Positions 43,126 through 52,072 of a DNA stretch of 53,454 nucleotides are shown piece after piece. Source of the DNA: Streptomyces atriruber (GTDB lineage Bacteria; Actinomycetota; Actinomycetes; Streptomycetales; Streptomycetaceae); the NCBI RefSeq assembly GCF_001418325.1, contig NZ_LIPN01000075.1, positions 1 through 53,454 of the forward strand. Direction: 5' to 3'. Made by a program: the position numbers and the translations under genes. The notes below the pieces were generated by a model, which ran no database searches, had not been told where the DNA came from, and saw only the letters and a list, made by a program, of their open reading frames with translations. Within the stretch, counting starts at the first letter, position 1; every line of letters begins with the position of its first letter.

Positions 43126-43289
43126 GCGAACCGGGCGCCTTCCCCTCCACAAGGAATGCATCGCCGCCACGGGGGTACCCGCCCCGTCGCAGACCGGGAC
43201 CGCCGAACCCGGTCGCGAACCACGGCCGAACCACAGCCCGGCGCGACCCCACAGCCCGTCCCGACATCGACCGGCAGAGAGCAGGCCCC

Positions 43290-43589
43290 ATGAGCGACCC
43301 CACAACGGTTCCGCCCGCGGGCATCGGTGAAACGTACTGGCCCAAGGAGGAGTTCGCCCAGATCCGCATCGCCGCGGCCCACCCCGACACGGCCCAGCGC
43401 GTCGCCCGGCTGCTGCACCAGGTCTTCGTCACGGACGAGCCCCACAGCTACCCGTCGGACGGCGGCGGCACCCGTCCCCAGTTGACCGTGGACACGGCAC
43501 GCGAAACGACCTCGCCGCCCGCTGCCCGCACCTGGCCGGCGGCGAGCGACTCGCACGCACGGCGTACGCACGACGAGGAAGTGTCCTGA
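43290..43589 (+). CDS. Hypothetical protein
   Basis: 99 aa from ATG 43290, in frame with the SPFH fragment but with its own start. The central part is well-formed (IGETYWPKEEFAQIRIAAAH, PDTAQRVARLLHQVFVTDEP, HSYPSDGGGTRPQLTVDT) and the rest is low-complexity. The block looks like a conserved small domain but I cannot name it. It precedes the desaturase gene by 86 bp. Confidence 0.5.
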   Translation: MSDPTTVPPAGIGETYWPKEEFAQIRIAAAHPDTAQRVARLLHQVFVTDEPHSYPSDGGGTRPQLTVDTARETTSPPAARTWPAASDSHARRTHDEEVS

Positions 43590-43675
43590 CCCCGGATCAC
43601 GAATGAATCCCGCTCCGCAGCCCCGGACCCCGGCAGCGCCGCCCACAGCGCCCCACCGAGGCCAAGGAGCCCTGA

Positions 43676-44677
43676 ATGTCCGCCCGTTCCACCCCCCGAT
43701 CAGCGACCTCTGTGCCGGACGAGGCGCGCCCTCGCCCCGCGTACGACGGAACAGCCCCCTTTCCCGCAGATGAACCAGTGCCGCCGCGTACCGGCGGCGA
43801 GCGGCTGTACGTGGCGGTGACCGCCGCGATCGTCGTGGTGCCTTTCCTCGCTCTCGGCCTTGCCGGGTGGCTGCTGTGGGGACGCCTCATCCACCCCGCC
43901 GACGTGCTGCTCGCCCTCGGCCTCTACACGGTCACGGGCCTGGGCGTGACCGTCGGCTTCCACCGCGGCCTCACCCACGGCAGCTACAAGGCCATCCGCC
44001 CCGTGCGCATCGCGCTCGCCGTAGCGGGCTCGATGAGCTTCCAGGGGGACGTCACCGGCTGGGTCGCGACACACCGCCGCCACCACGCCTTCACCGACCG
44101 TCCCGGTGACCCGCACTCCCCTTACCGCTACGGCACGCATCTGAGAGGTCAGCTGCGCGGGCTCGCCCACGCCCACATCGGCTGGCTCTTCAGCAACGAC
44201 CGTACGCCCGCTGCCCGTTACGCGCCCGACCTACTGGCCGACCCCGGCATCCGTGCGGTCACCCGGGCCTTCCCCGCCCTGTGCGTCCTCACGCTGGCGC
44301 TTCCGTTCGCCGCGGGCTGGGCCATCGGAGGCACCTGGCAACGCGCCGTAACGGCCCTTCTCTGGGCGGGCCTCGTCCGCATCGCGCTGCTCCACCACGT
44401 GACCTGGAGCGTCAACTCGCTGTGCCATGTGATCGGGCGGCGCCCGTTCCGCACCCGGCGCCACGACCGGGCCACCAACCTGTGGCCCCTGGCCCTGCTC
44501 TCCTTCGGTGAGAGCTGGCACAACCTCCACCACGCGGACCCCACCAGCGCCCGCCACGGCGTGGGCCGCGGACAGATCGACCCCTCCGCCGCCGTCATCC
44601 GCCTCCTCGAACGCCTCGGCTGGGCACACGACGTGCACTGGCCCACCCCCGACCGCATCGCCACCCGCCGCGCCTGA
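43676..44677 (+). CDS. Acyl-CoA (delta-9-type) desaturase
   Basis: 333 aa. Four hydrophobic segments and the three His boxes of stearoyl-CoA-desaturase-like enzymes: GFHRGLTHGSY, ATHRRHHAFTD, and GESWHNLHHADP; LCHVIGRRPF is a further family marker. It introduces a cis double bond into saturated acyl-CoA using di-iron and a reductase; here the only candidate reductase in the window is broken. Followed by a truncated DUF5994 gene, mirroring 39317-40560 on the other strand. Confidence 0.94.
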   Translation: MSARSTPRSATSVPDEARPRPAYDGTAPFPADEPVPPRTGGERLYVAVTAAIVVVPFLALGLAGWLLWGRLIHPADVLLALGLYTVTGLGVTVGFHRGLTHGSYKAIRPVRIALAVAGSMSFQGDVTGWVATHRRHHAFTDRPGDPHSPYRYGTHLRGQLRGLAHAHIGWLFSNDRTPAARYAPDLLADPGIRAVTRAFPALCVLTLALPFAAGWAIGGTWQRAVTALLWAGLVRIALLHHVTWSVNSLCHVIGRRPFRTRRHDRATNLWPLALLSFGESWHNLHHADPTSARHGVGRGQIDPSAAVIRLLERLGWAHDVHWPTPDRIATRRA

Positions 44678-44731
44678 AGTCTCACACCCCCGCACTGGAG
44701 GAACCACCCACCGAGAAGAAGCGGCCCACAG

Positions 44732-45091
44732 CCCATCGACGGCGTCTGGTGGCCCCGCTCCGACGACCTGACCGCCGAACTTCCGCTCCTGATCCGCGTA
44801 TTGCCGTACAACTGCTCCCAGATGGCCCACGTGACCATGAACGACACCATGTGGTCCGCCTTCCCCTGCCGGATCCTCATCGTCAACCACGTCAACCAGC
44901 TGCACCGCTTCACCACCCGGCACACGCCGAACACGATCTGCCTCGTCGCACCCGGCAAAGGCAGGTGGGACCTGCTGGTCATCCCACCCCGCACCGCCAC
45001 GCCCGAGGCCCTGCGCCTGATGACCACCGCCGACACCCCCGAGGGCCCCTCCCGGCCAGACCTCTCCCCGGAGCGGGCGCTCGCCCCATAG
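44732..45091 (+). pseudogene. DUF5994 copy lacking its N-terminus
   Basis: Reads PIDGVWWPRSDDLTAELPLL, IRVLPYNCSQMAHVTMNDTM, WSAFPCRILIVNHVNQLHRF, GKGRWDLLVIPPRTATPEAL, a full DUF5994 core, but no ATG or GTG precedes it in frame; the residues before it (HWRNHPPRRSGPQ) have no family resemblance. A GGAG site stands at 44697, so a start codon or 5' segment seems lost. TTG 44801 is the only internal candidate and would remove the IDGxWWP motif. Confidence 0.7.
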
Positions 45092-45578
45092 GTCAACCGG
45101 GGCGCCCGCCCCCAGGAACCGCCCTCAGGCGTCAGCAACGCCCCGGCGCACATCATGGGCACCGGGCGAAACGACGGGTCAGCGGCTCTTTTCGACGGAC
45201 TCGAGGATTGCCACGCACTCGACATGATGGGTCATCGAGAACAGGTCGACCGTCACGGCACCTTGCCCCCTCGCACAGGCGCTGATGGCCCAGTGGCTCT
45301 CCGTGGGCGGCTGTGCTTCGTCGCATCGCCTCCTCCTTCGGCCGTTGTCAGAGGCATGGGGCAGGGTCAGCCCTCCTGACAACGCCGCACGACGACGAGG
45401 AAGCGCCTTGGACGACGTCATTCTGCGAGGACCCCTCGGGCAGATGGCGGCAGCCGAAGCAGCCTAGGCAGGGTTGAACCCGACAGACCTCTATGCGGGG
45501 GCTGCCAGCTGATGGTCCACAGCCGTCTCCCCCGCGGTCTCGATCGTCTCCTGGCCGAGTGCCCCGCTGACAGTCTGG
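45092..45578. other. Gene-poor stretch
   Basis: Apart from the methyltransferase tail at 45179-45262 on the minus strand, no homologous frame was found. It appears to be relic DNA. Confidence 0.45.
45179..45262 (-). pseudogene. C-terminal tail of an RNA uracil-C5 methyltransferase
   Basis: The minus strand ends GAVTVDLFSMTHHVECVAIL, ESVEKSR then stop. The VDLFxxTxHVExVAxL ending is characteristic of TrmA/RlmD-type m5U methyltransferases. Nothing of the rest of the enzyme is adjacent, so this is a 28-residue relic. Confidence 0.5.
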
Positions 45579-46712
45579 ATGTCCCGCGTGCACGACGAGG
45601 CGCCAGACCAGTCCCGGATCGTCGATGTCCTACGCCGCCGCCTCGGAGAGCCTGCTCCACTGACGACCCACCACAACGCCACCAACGACAAGATGTACAG
45701 CGCGGCAGTTCATGCCACCCGCCGTAGGGAAAACGTCGGTACGGGCACCTCAGCGTTTCTCCCGACCGGCTCGCCGTGCACGACACGCGCCGCTGCCGAA
45801 CGCGCCGCCATCAACAGCGCCCGCATCGAGGCGGCATGGTCCCTCGCCCGCCGCACCGTTCGCGACACCTGCTGTCTTGTCGCCATGGACCGCGACACGG
45901 TGGATCAGGTCATCAAGGACGTGGACGACACCTTTCGCGGCATGTCGACGTCAGAAGACAAAGCCTCTCCCGCCCCTTCGGACAACCCCGAACGGCGGTC
46001 CCGCCACGAAGACACCCATGGGAGCCGTTCGCAGAACAGCGAGAACGCCGTCCGCAAGCTCAGGCGGTGGTAACGCGACTCCTGCCAGATCTGTGCCACC
46101 CCCCTGGTCCTGCCCTCGCCCCGCCATCGCTACAGCGAAGCGGCTCATATCCGGGCCAGGGAGCACGGCGGTCCCGACCTCACGGAGAACCTTCTGTACC
46201 TCTGTCCGAACTGCCACGTCCTCTTCGACGGCGGAGCGTACGTCCTGACCGACGACCTCACGGTCGTCGACACCGTGGCGGACCGCCTGCTCACCGAACT
46301 CGAACGCCACCGGTGGCACTACATCGACCGCAACCATGTTCGCGACCACCGCCCCCACTGGATCAGCCGCAATCCCTCCCCGCGCACTCCATGCCGGCAA
46401 GGCGCGACGCAGGCAAGGACCGGCATCCTGCCGCACGAAATGGCTGCGGCCTCAGGGCTCGGCGCGTTCCTGCAGTCCTCGCACGTGACCTTCACCGCCG
46501 CAAGGCCGATACTGCCGAGAGCAGTACTCCAGGCGCGACTCGCTCGAGCAGGAGAGGTGCCTGACGGATCGTCACCAAAGCCGACAACAGGTCAGCAACA
46601 GCACCGCCGGAAGCCGCTTCGGATCGCTACGCACCGCCAAGATCACACACTGGCCGAACCTACTCCGACCAGCAAAAACACAGGCGAGGGACCTGCCTGC
46701 TCCCCTTCCTAG
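45579..46712 (+). pseudogene. HNH endonuclease gene interrupted by TAA
   Basis: One continuous frame carries an N-terminal helical region (DRDTVDQVIKDVDDTF), then RSQNSENAVRKLRRW, a TAA stop at 46071-46073, and directly afterwards the HNH domain RDSCQICATPLVLPSPRHRY, SEAAHIRAREHGGPDLTENL, LYLCPNCHVLFDGGAYVL. The CQIC and CPNCH pairs bind zinc and EAAHI holds the catalytic His, as in SRA/YDG-associated HNH nucleases. In relatives the stop position is usually an aromatic residue (Y..xCQxC), so TAC to TAA is likely. The last 100 residues are unconserved. Confidence 0.72.
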
Positions 46713-46721
46713 GAGACCCCC

Positions 46722-47714
46722 ATGAGAATGCTGATCAACGTCGCGGAGACCGTGGTCGCCGACGCGCTGCGCGGGATGGCCGCCGCTCATCCCGAGCTGA
46801 CCATCGACGTCGAGAACCGCGTGATCGTCCGCAGGGACGCTCCCGTCGAGGGGAAGGTCGCCCTCGTCTCGGGCGGCGGCTCGGGGCACGAGCCGTTGCA
46901 CGGCGGGTTCGTGGGGCCGGGGATGCTGTCGGCGGCCTGTCCGGGAGAGGTGTTCACCTCGCCCGTGCCGGACCAGATGGTGCGGGCCGCGGCCGCCGTG
47001 GACAGCGGCGCGGGCGTGCTGTTCGTCGTGAAGAACTACACGGGCGACGTCCTCAACTTCGACATGGCCGCGGAGCTCGCCGAGGACGAGGGCATCCAGG
47101 TGGCGAAGGTGCTCGTCAACGACGACGTCGCGGTCACCGACAGCCTCTACACCGCCGGGCGGCGCGGCACCGGCGCCACGCTCTTCGTGGAGAAGCTGGC
47201 GGGGGCCGCCGCCGACGCGGGCATGCCGTTGGAGCGGGTCGAGGCGATCGCCCGGCAGGTCAACGAGAACACGCGCAGCTTCGGCGTCGCGCTCAGTGCG
47301 TGCAGTACGCCCGCCAAGGGCAGCCCCACCTTCGATCTGCCGCCCGGTGAGCTGGAGTTGGGGGTGGGGATCCACGGCGAGCCGGGGCGCGAGCGGCGCG
47401 CGATGATGACGTCCCGCGAGATCGCCGACTTCGCCGTGAACGCCGTACTGGAGGACCTCGAACCGCACAACCCGGTGCTCCTGCTCGTCAACGGCATGGG
47501 AGCCACTCCCCTGTTGGAGCTCTACGGCTTCAACGCCGAGGTCCAGCGCGTGCTGGTCGAGCGGGGCGTCCCCGTGGCGCGCACGCTCGTCGGCAACTAC
47601 GTCACCTCCCTGGACATGGCGGGAGCCTCGGTGACCCTGTGTCAGGTCGATGAGGAACTGCTGCGGTTGTGGGACGCGCCCGTGCGCACACCCGGGCTGC
47701 GTTGGGGGTGCTGA
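46722..47714 (+). CDS. dhaK: Dihydroxyacetone kinase subunit DhaK
   Basis: 330 aa, ATG 46722 with AGGAG. DhaK binds dihydroxyacetone covalently through a histidine; here GVGIHGEPG places His218, the same number as in the E. coli enzyme. Other family blocks: VALVSGGGSGHEPLHGGFVG, KNYTGDVLNFDMAAELA, GRRGTGATLFVEKLAGAAAD, LVNGMGATPLLELY. First gene of dhaK-dhaL-dhaM, which transfers phosphate from the PTS through DhaM and DhaL-ADP to dihydroxyacetone. The operon marks the start of clean, undamaged gene content. Confidence 0.97.
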   Translation: MRMLINVAETVVADALRGMAAAHPELTIDVENRVIVRRDAPVEGKVALVSGGGSGHEPLHGGFVGPGMLSAACPGEVFTSPVPDQMVRAAAAVDSGAGVLFVVKNYTGDVLNFDMAAELAEDEGIQVAKVLVNDDVAVTDSLYTAGRRGTGATLFVEKLAGAAADAGMPLERVEAIARQVNENTRSFGVALSACSTPAKGSPTFDLPPGELELGVGIHGEPGRERRAMMTSREIADFAVNAVLEDLEPHNPVLLLVNGMGATPLLELYGFNAEVQRVLVERGVPVARTLVGNYVTSLDMAGASVTLCQVDEELLRLWDAPVRTPGLRWGC

Positions 47715-47772
47715 CCCGCTCCGGGTCCGTTCGCCCGCCGTTCCTTTCGCCTCCACAACGCAAGGAGACCCT

Positions 47773-48408
47773 GTGCTCGACGCCGACTTCTTCCGCCGCT
47801 GGCTGACGGTCACCGCCGCGGCCGTCGACCGTGAGGCGGAACGACTCACGCAACTGGACTCGCCCATCGGCGACGCCGACCACGGCAGCAACCTGAAGCG
47901 CGGCTTCACGGCCGTCGCCGCCGTCCTGGAGAAGGAGGTCCCGGACACTCCGGGCGCCGTCCTCGTCCTGGCGGGACGGCAGTTGATCTCGACGGTCGGC
48001 GGCGCGTCGGGGCCGCTCTACGGCACGCTGCTGCGCCGCACCGGCAAGGCGCTCGGCGACGCCCACGAGGTCGACGAGGCGCGGTTCGCCGAGGCGCTGC
48101 GCACCGGGGTCGACGCGGTGGCCGCGCTCGGCGGTGCCGCGCCCGGTGACAAGACGATGCTGGACGCGCTCGTGCCGGGCATCGACGCGCTGGAGGACTC
48201 CTTCGGCGCGGCCCGCGAGGCCGCGCTCCAGGGCGCCCTGTCGACCACGCCGCTGCAGGCGCGCAAGGGCCGCGCGAGCTACCTGGGCGAGCGCAGCATC
48301 GGGCACCAGGATCCGGGCGCCACGTCGTCGGCGCTGCTCTTCGCGGCCCTCGCAGTGACCGCTGGGGCCGCGGAGGGGACCGGCACGCGAGAGGGCGACC
48401 ATGGCTGA
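47773..48408 (+). CDS. dhaL: Dihydroxyacetone kinase ADP-binding subunit DhaL
   Basis: 211 aa from GTG 47773 with AAGGAG 5 nt upstream; the frame is open further back but non-homologous. The Mg-ADP site is PIGDADHGSNLKRGF; TVGGASGPLYGT and the C-terminal RSIGHQDPGATSSALL complete the family pattern. It phosphorylates dihydroxyacetone held by DhaK and is recharged by DhaM. Overlaps dhaM by 8 bases. Confidence 0.96.
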   Translation: MLDADFFRRWLTVTAAAVDREAERLTQLDSPIGDADHGSNLKRGFTAVAAVLEKEVPDTPGAVLVLAGRQLISTVGGASGPLYGTLLRRTGKALGDAHEVDEARFAEALRTGVDAVAALGGAAPGDKTMLDALVPGIDALEDSFGAAREAALQGALSTTPLQARKGRASYLGERSIGHQDPGATSSALLFAALAVTAGAAEGTGTREGDHG

Positions 48409-48811
48409 TGACCGGCTGGTCGGCGTCGTCCTCGTGTCGCACAGCGGGCCCGTCGCCGAGGCGGTCGCCGCGCTCGCCACCGGGCTCGCGGGAGGCGGCA
48501 CCACGGCGCCCGTGGCCGCCGCCGGCGGGACGGCGGACGGCGGGCTCGGCACCAGCGCGGAGCTGATCTCGGCGGCGGCCTCACGGGTGGACCGCGGCGC
48601 GGGAGTCGCCGTCCTCACCGACCTCGGCAGCGCGGTCCTCACCGTGAAGGCCCTGATCGCCGAGGGCGACGAACTCCCGGACGGCACACGCCTGGTGGAC
48701 GCCCCGTTCGTGGAGGGCGCGGTGGCGGCGGTGGTGACCGCGTCGACCGGCGCCGACCTCACCGCGGTCGAGGCGGCGGCAGCGGAGGCGTACACCTATC
48801 GGAAGGTGTGA
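48401..48811 (+). CDS. dhaM: PTS-dependent phosphotransfer subunit DhaM
   Basis: 136 aa, a single EIIA-mannose-like domain as in other actinobacterial DhaM proteins (E. coli DhaM has extra HPr and EI domains). VGVVLVSHSGPVAEAV puts the phosphorylated His at 14; GLGTSAELISAA and VLTDLGSAVLTVKAL match the family. It passes phosphate from HPr to DhaL-ADP. Overlap with dhaL implies coupled translation. Confidence 0.95.
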   Translation: MADDRLVGVVLVSHSGPVAEAVAALATGLAGGGTTAPVAAAGGTADGGLGTSAELISAAASRVDRGAGVAVLTDLGSAVLTVKALIAEGDELPDGTRLVDAPFVEGAVAAVVTASTGADLTAVEAAAAEAYTYRKV

Positions 48812-48839
48812 GCCGGGAGGCGCACTCGGTCCGGCCCCG

Positions 48840-49589
48840 TCAGTTCCGCCGCACGAACTCCCGCGCCAACGCGTCGCCCCGCGCGACCGCGGCCCGGTGG
48901 CTCTCGATCGGCTGTGCCTTGTGGCCCTTGAAGAGGATGTACGTGACGTCGTCGCCCGTGCCGCCCGTGCGCGGGTCGGGGCCGATGCCGAGGGCCCGGG
49001 CCGTCGCGTACGACGCCTCGCCGATGAGGTCGGCGGGGCCGGTGTCGCCGACGACGGCGTACTGGACCCGGTCGCGGTGGACGACGGCGGCGACGGTGCC
49101 GCCCGTGACGCCGTGCTCGGCGTGTTTCCAGCGGTGGCTCGCGCCGGGCACGACGACGTAGGGCAGGCGGGCCGCGTTCAGGTGGCGGCCGTCGGACTGC
49201 TGGAAGGCCGTGGTGGGCTGGAACAGCGGGTCGGTGCGACGGTTGCACGCCCTGGTCCGTCGGCCGTCGCAGTCGATGTCCATGTCGGCCTTCCAGTGGA
49301 CAGCGCCGCGGGAGGCGCAGACGGGGACGTCCGCGCGGGCGCCGTCGTCGGTGCGGTACTTGCCGTGCGAGATCTGCTTGCAGCTCCGGGTCGCGGCCAG
49401 CAGGTCGGCGGCGCGCACCGTGCCTTCGCGGACCGCCCCCTCGCGGGCGGCGGCCACTGAACCCGGCGTACCGCGTGGTGACTTGGTGTCCGGTTCGGAC
49501 GGCGACTGCTGTGCCGCGGCTGAGTACCAGGCGGGGGCGAGCAGGGCGACTCCGGCCGCGACGACCAGGGCCGTCGTTCTGTTGCGCAC
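48840..49589 (-). CDS. Secreted chitosanase, glycoside hydrolase family 75
   Basis: 249 aa from GTG 49589 with GAAAGG upstream. Signal peptide: RNRTTALVVAAGVALLAPAW, cleavage near YSAAAQQ. Family 75 blocks are clear: VHWKADMDIDCDGRRTRACN, PTTAFQQSDGRHLNAARLPY, VVVPG, VAAVVHRDRVQYAVVGDTGP, IGEASYATARALGIGPDP, TYILFKG. The Asp-x-Asp (DMDIDCD) and GD/GE acids are the presumed catalytic pair. It would cleave chitosan outside the cell. Convergent with dhaM and divergent from the lipoprotein gene. Confidence 0.9.
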   Translation of the reverse strand: MRNRTTALVVAAGVALLAPAWYSAAAQQSPSEPDTKSPRGTPGSVAAAREGAVREGTVRAADLLAATRSCKQISHGKYRTDDGARADVPVCASRGAVHWKADMDIDCDGRRTRACNRRTDPLFQPTTAFQQSDGRHLNAARLPYVVVPGASHRWKHAEHGVTGGTVAAVVHRDRVQYAVVGDTGPADLIGEASYATARALGIGPDPRTGGTGDDVTYILFKGHKAQPIESHRAAVARGDALAREFVRRN

Positions 49590-49770
49590 GAGAAGGGGCC
49601 TTTCGTTGGGGACAACTGACGGCTCGAAGGCCAGATATCCCAATTTGTGCGCCGTCGTATGCCCCTTCCGCCGATCACGGTCCGTACGGCGGACGCCGCA
49701 CCCCTTGATGTGCTCTCGTCACCTGTGTCAAATAGGTCCGTACCAATGCCGTCGAGTGGAAGGCAGCACC

Positions 49771-50769
49771 GTGCGACGGATCCCCCGCCCGTCCGCCCAT
49801 CAGGCCCCGCTGGCCCTGCTGACCGTCATGGCCGCGACCGCGGCCGCACTGGGCGGCTGCGCCTGGGGCGGCGACGACGCCGGGGACACCAACCCCCCGG
49901 CGGCACCCCGCGGCCTCACCGTGCAGGCCGGCAGCGCCACCACCGCCCACGTCATGTGGAACCAGGCCACCGACGACACGAAGGTCACCGCGTACGAGGT
50001 GTACCGCGGCGCCAAGAGGGTGAAGGAGGTGTCGGGACAGGAGACGATGGTGGACGTCGTCGGCCTGAAGCCGTCCGCCACCTACAGCTTCACCGTCCGG
50101 GCCCGTGACGCCGAGGGCAACGTCAGCGAGGACAGCAAGAAGCTGTCGGTCACGATGCCCGCCGCGGCCGCCGCCGACCGCAAGCCCCCCACCCGCCCCG
50201 CGGACCTGACGGGCGAGGCCGAGGGGAGCAGGGCGGCGATGCTCGCCTGGGGCAAGTCGTCGGACGACAAGAAGGTGGCCTCGTACGAGGTCTTCCAGGG
50301 CGGCTCGAAGATCCACAGCGTGGGCGGGAACCAGACCGCGACGCTCGTCACGGGACTGCGGCCCGGCACGGACTACACCTTCACGGTCAAGGCGCGGGAC
50401 GCCGCGGACAACTTCTCGCCCGCGAGCCGCGAGGTCCGCGTCACCACCGCGGCGGGCAAGGACTCGGGGCGCGGCACCGCGCCGACCGGGTTCCGGGCGG
50501 GCACGCACCGCGCCGACGGGGCGTACTACATCGACCTGTCGTGGACGCCGCCGCGCACCGGCGGCGCCGTGGCGGAGTATCAGATCCAGCTGGACGGCCG
50601 CACCGCCACCTCGCTCGTCTTCGGCGGGACGGTTCCGCGGGACAAGGCCGAGCACAGCTTCTACATCGGTAAGAAGGACGGGGAGCGGCACCGGGTGCGC
50701 ATCCGCCCCAAGCTGCCGGACGGGACCTGGGGCGGCTACTCCGCCGAGCGGACCGTCACCACCGGCTGA
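49771..50769 (+). CDS. Lipoprotein with fibronectin type III domains
   Basis: 332 aa from GTG 49771 with GGAAGG 8 nt upstream. The lipobox ALGGC places the lipidated Cys at residue 30. Three beta-sandwich repeats follow: PPAAPRGLTVQAGSATTAHV ... TDDTKVTAYEVYRG; PPTRPADLTGEAEGSRAAML ... SDDKKVASYEVFQG; and a more diverged third from APTGFRAG to YSAERTVTT. The first two are FN3 domains (YxFTVRARDAEGN, YTFTVKARDAADN). A cell-surface binding role, possibly with chitosan or chitin degradation, is inferred from position. Confidence 0.88.
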   Translation: MRRIPRPSAHQAPLALLTVMAATAAALGGCAWGGDDAGDTNPPAAPRGLTVQAGSATTAHVMWNQATDDTKVTAYEVYRGAKRVKEVSGQETMVDVVGLKPSATYSFTVRARDAEGNVSEDSKKLSVTMPAAAAADRKPPTRPADLTGEAEGSRAAMLAWGKSSDDKKVASYEVFQGGSKIHSVGGNQTATLVTGLRPGTDYTFTVKARDAADNFSPASREVRVTTAAGKDSGRGTAPTGFRAGTHRADGAYYIDLSWTPPRTGGAVAEYQIQLDGRTATSLVFGGTVPRDKAEHSFYIGKKDGERHRVRIRPKLPDGTWGGYSAERTVTTG

Positions 50770-50793
50770 CGCGGACCGCGCCCGACGCGAGCA

Positions 50794-51366
50794 TCACGGC
50801 TGCCCGTGCGCGGCGGCGGCCCGCTCGCCGAGCAGCGCCGCCGCGCGTCGGCACCAGTCGCGGGACTCCCGCTCGAAGGCGAGGCCGCGCAGACAGGTCA
50901 GATAGGGGCCGACGCGCTCGCCGGTGCGCAGGAAGTCGTCCTCGTCGGTGTCGCCGCGCAGCCGTACAAGGAGCTTCTCCAGGACCTCGATCTTCGCGTC
51001 GGCGACCGCCGCCCGCTCCGTGAGCTGCTCGATGACGGGCTCGGCGGCCACGCCGTCGACGGCCTGCACCTTGACCAGCAGGTCGTCCCGGATGAAGGAC
51101 GGCTTCGCGGCCCGGGCGGCGAACCGCTCCATCTCGGCGAGGCCCTCGTCGGTGACGTGGAACAGCCGCTTGTTGGGCCGCCCCTCCTGGACGACCTCCC
51201 GCCCGGCGACCAGGCCCTCCGTCTCCAGCTTGGCCAGCTCGGCGTAGAGCTGCTGGGGCAGCGCGTGCCAGAAGTTGGCCACGCCGATGTCGAAGCCCTT
51301 GGCCAGCTGGTATCCGCTGTACTCGCCGTCCAGCAGTGCCGCGAGCACCGCGTGCCGCAGAGCCAT
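50794..51366 (-). CDS. PadR-family transcriptional regulator
   Basis: 190 aa, ATG 51366. Winged helix about residues 1-80: LRHAVLAALLDGEYSGYQLA, FWHALPQQLYAELAKLETEG, NKRLFHVTDEGLAEMERF. A helical C-terminal domain follows (PadR-C4 type). PadR proteins are usually repressors released by a ligand. It diverges from the SnoaL-like gene with an 86-bp intergenic region containing an 18-bp palindrome, so auto- and divergent control are likely. Confidence 0.94.
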   Translation of the reverse strand: MALRHAVLAALLDGEYSGYQLAKGFDIGVANFWHALPQQLYAELAKLETEGLVAGREVVQEGRPNKRLFHVTDEGLAEMERFAARAAKPSFIRDDLLVKVQAVDGVAAEPVIEQLTERAAVADAKIEVLEKLLVRLRGDTDEDDFLRTGERVGPYLTCLRGLAFERESRDWCRRAAALLGERAAAAHGQP

Positions 51367-51408
51367 CTCCCGGAACCCCTTCCCTTTCGCCGTTCAGCAC
51401 CCTCATCA

Positions 51409-51426
51409 TAGTCATCAATGTGACTA
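51409..51426. promoter_or_regulatory. Palindromic operator between padR and SnoaL-like gene
   Basis: TAGTCA-TCAATG-TGACTA is a perfect 6-bp inverted repeat, unusually AT-rich here. A third TGACTA half-site is at 51437-51442, just before the ribosome site of the gene at 51453. Likely PadR-binding. Confidence 0.6.
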
Positions 51427-51452
51427 CTCAGATTCTTGACTATGGAGATCGC

Positions 51453-51884
51453 ATGACGCATCCCACCGCCGCTCGCTTCCGCACCATCGTGGAGCAGGGC
51501 GATCTCGACGCCCTGGAGGAGCTGTTCACCCCGGACGTCCGCTTCTACAGCCCGGTGAAGTTCACGCCCTTCGAAGGGCGCCCCATGGTGCTCGGGCTCT
51601 TCGGCGTGCTGCTGCGCACGTTCAAGGACTTCCGGTACGTGGGTGCGTACGCGGGCGAGGCGCAGACCAGCGCCGACGGCAGCGAGGCCGAGTCGGACGT
51701 GCTGCTCTTCCGCACCACCGTGAACGGCAAGGAGATCCACGGCATCGACCTGCTGCACTTCGACGAGGAAGGGCGGATCAAGGAGTTCACCGTGATGGTG
51801 CGCCCGCAGTCCGCGGTCCAGACGCTCGGTCAGGCGGTGTACGAGGGACTCGTCGCGGACGGCCTGGTCCCCGCACCGCACTGA
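51453..51884 (+). CDS. SnoaL-like (NTF2-fold) protein
   Basis: 143 aa from ATG 51453 with GGAGA. FRTIVEQGDLDALEELFTPD, VRFYSPVKFTPFEGRPMVLG, LFRTTVNGKEIHGIDLLHFD, EEGRIKEFTVMVRP is the NTF2-like cone fold used by small enzymes and ligand-binding proteins. No catalytic residues can be assigned. Divergent from padR, so it is probably the gene that PadR controls. Confidence 0.9.
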   Translation: MTHPTAARFRTIVEQGDLDALEELFTPDVRFYSPVKFTPFEGRPMVLGLFGVLLRTFKDFRYVGAYAGEAQTSADGSEAESDVLLFRTTVNGKEIHGIDLLHFDEEGRIKEFTVMVRPQSAVQTLGQAVYEGLVADGLVPAPH

Positions 51885-52072
51885 CGCTCCCCCGTGACAC
51901 CTCCGCCATGACACGTCTGCGCCGGACGATGGATTCCGTCACCTGCCCGGCGGCCGTCCGCATGCGGTCCCCGCTCGCGGCACGTTGGCTCTTCGTCAGG
52001 TAGCACGGGCCGTTCCCCGATTCCGGCGGCGCATGGGTTGTACCGCCTCCCGTGTCACCGGAGGGCAGACTC

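Noticed and set aside
49210..49770. 187-residue N-terminal extension of the fibronectin-III lipoprotein
   Set aside because: It is antisense to the chitosanase gene, and the lipobox signal peptide begins at GTG 49771.
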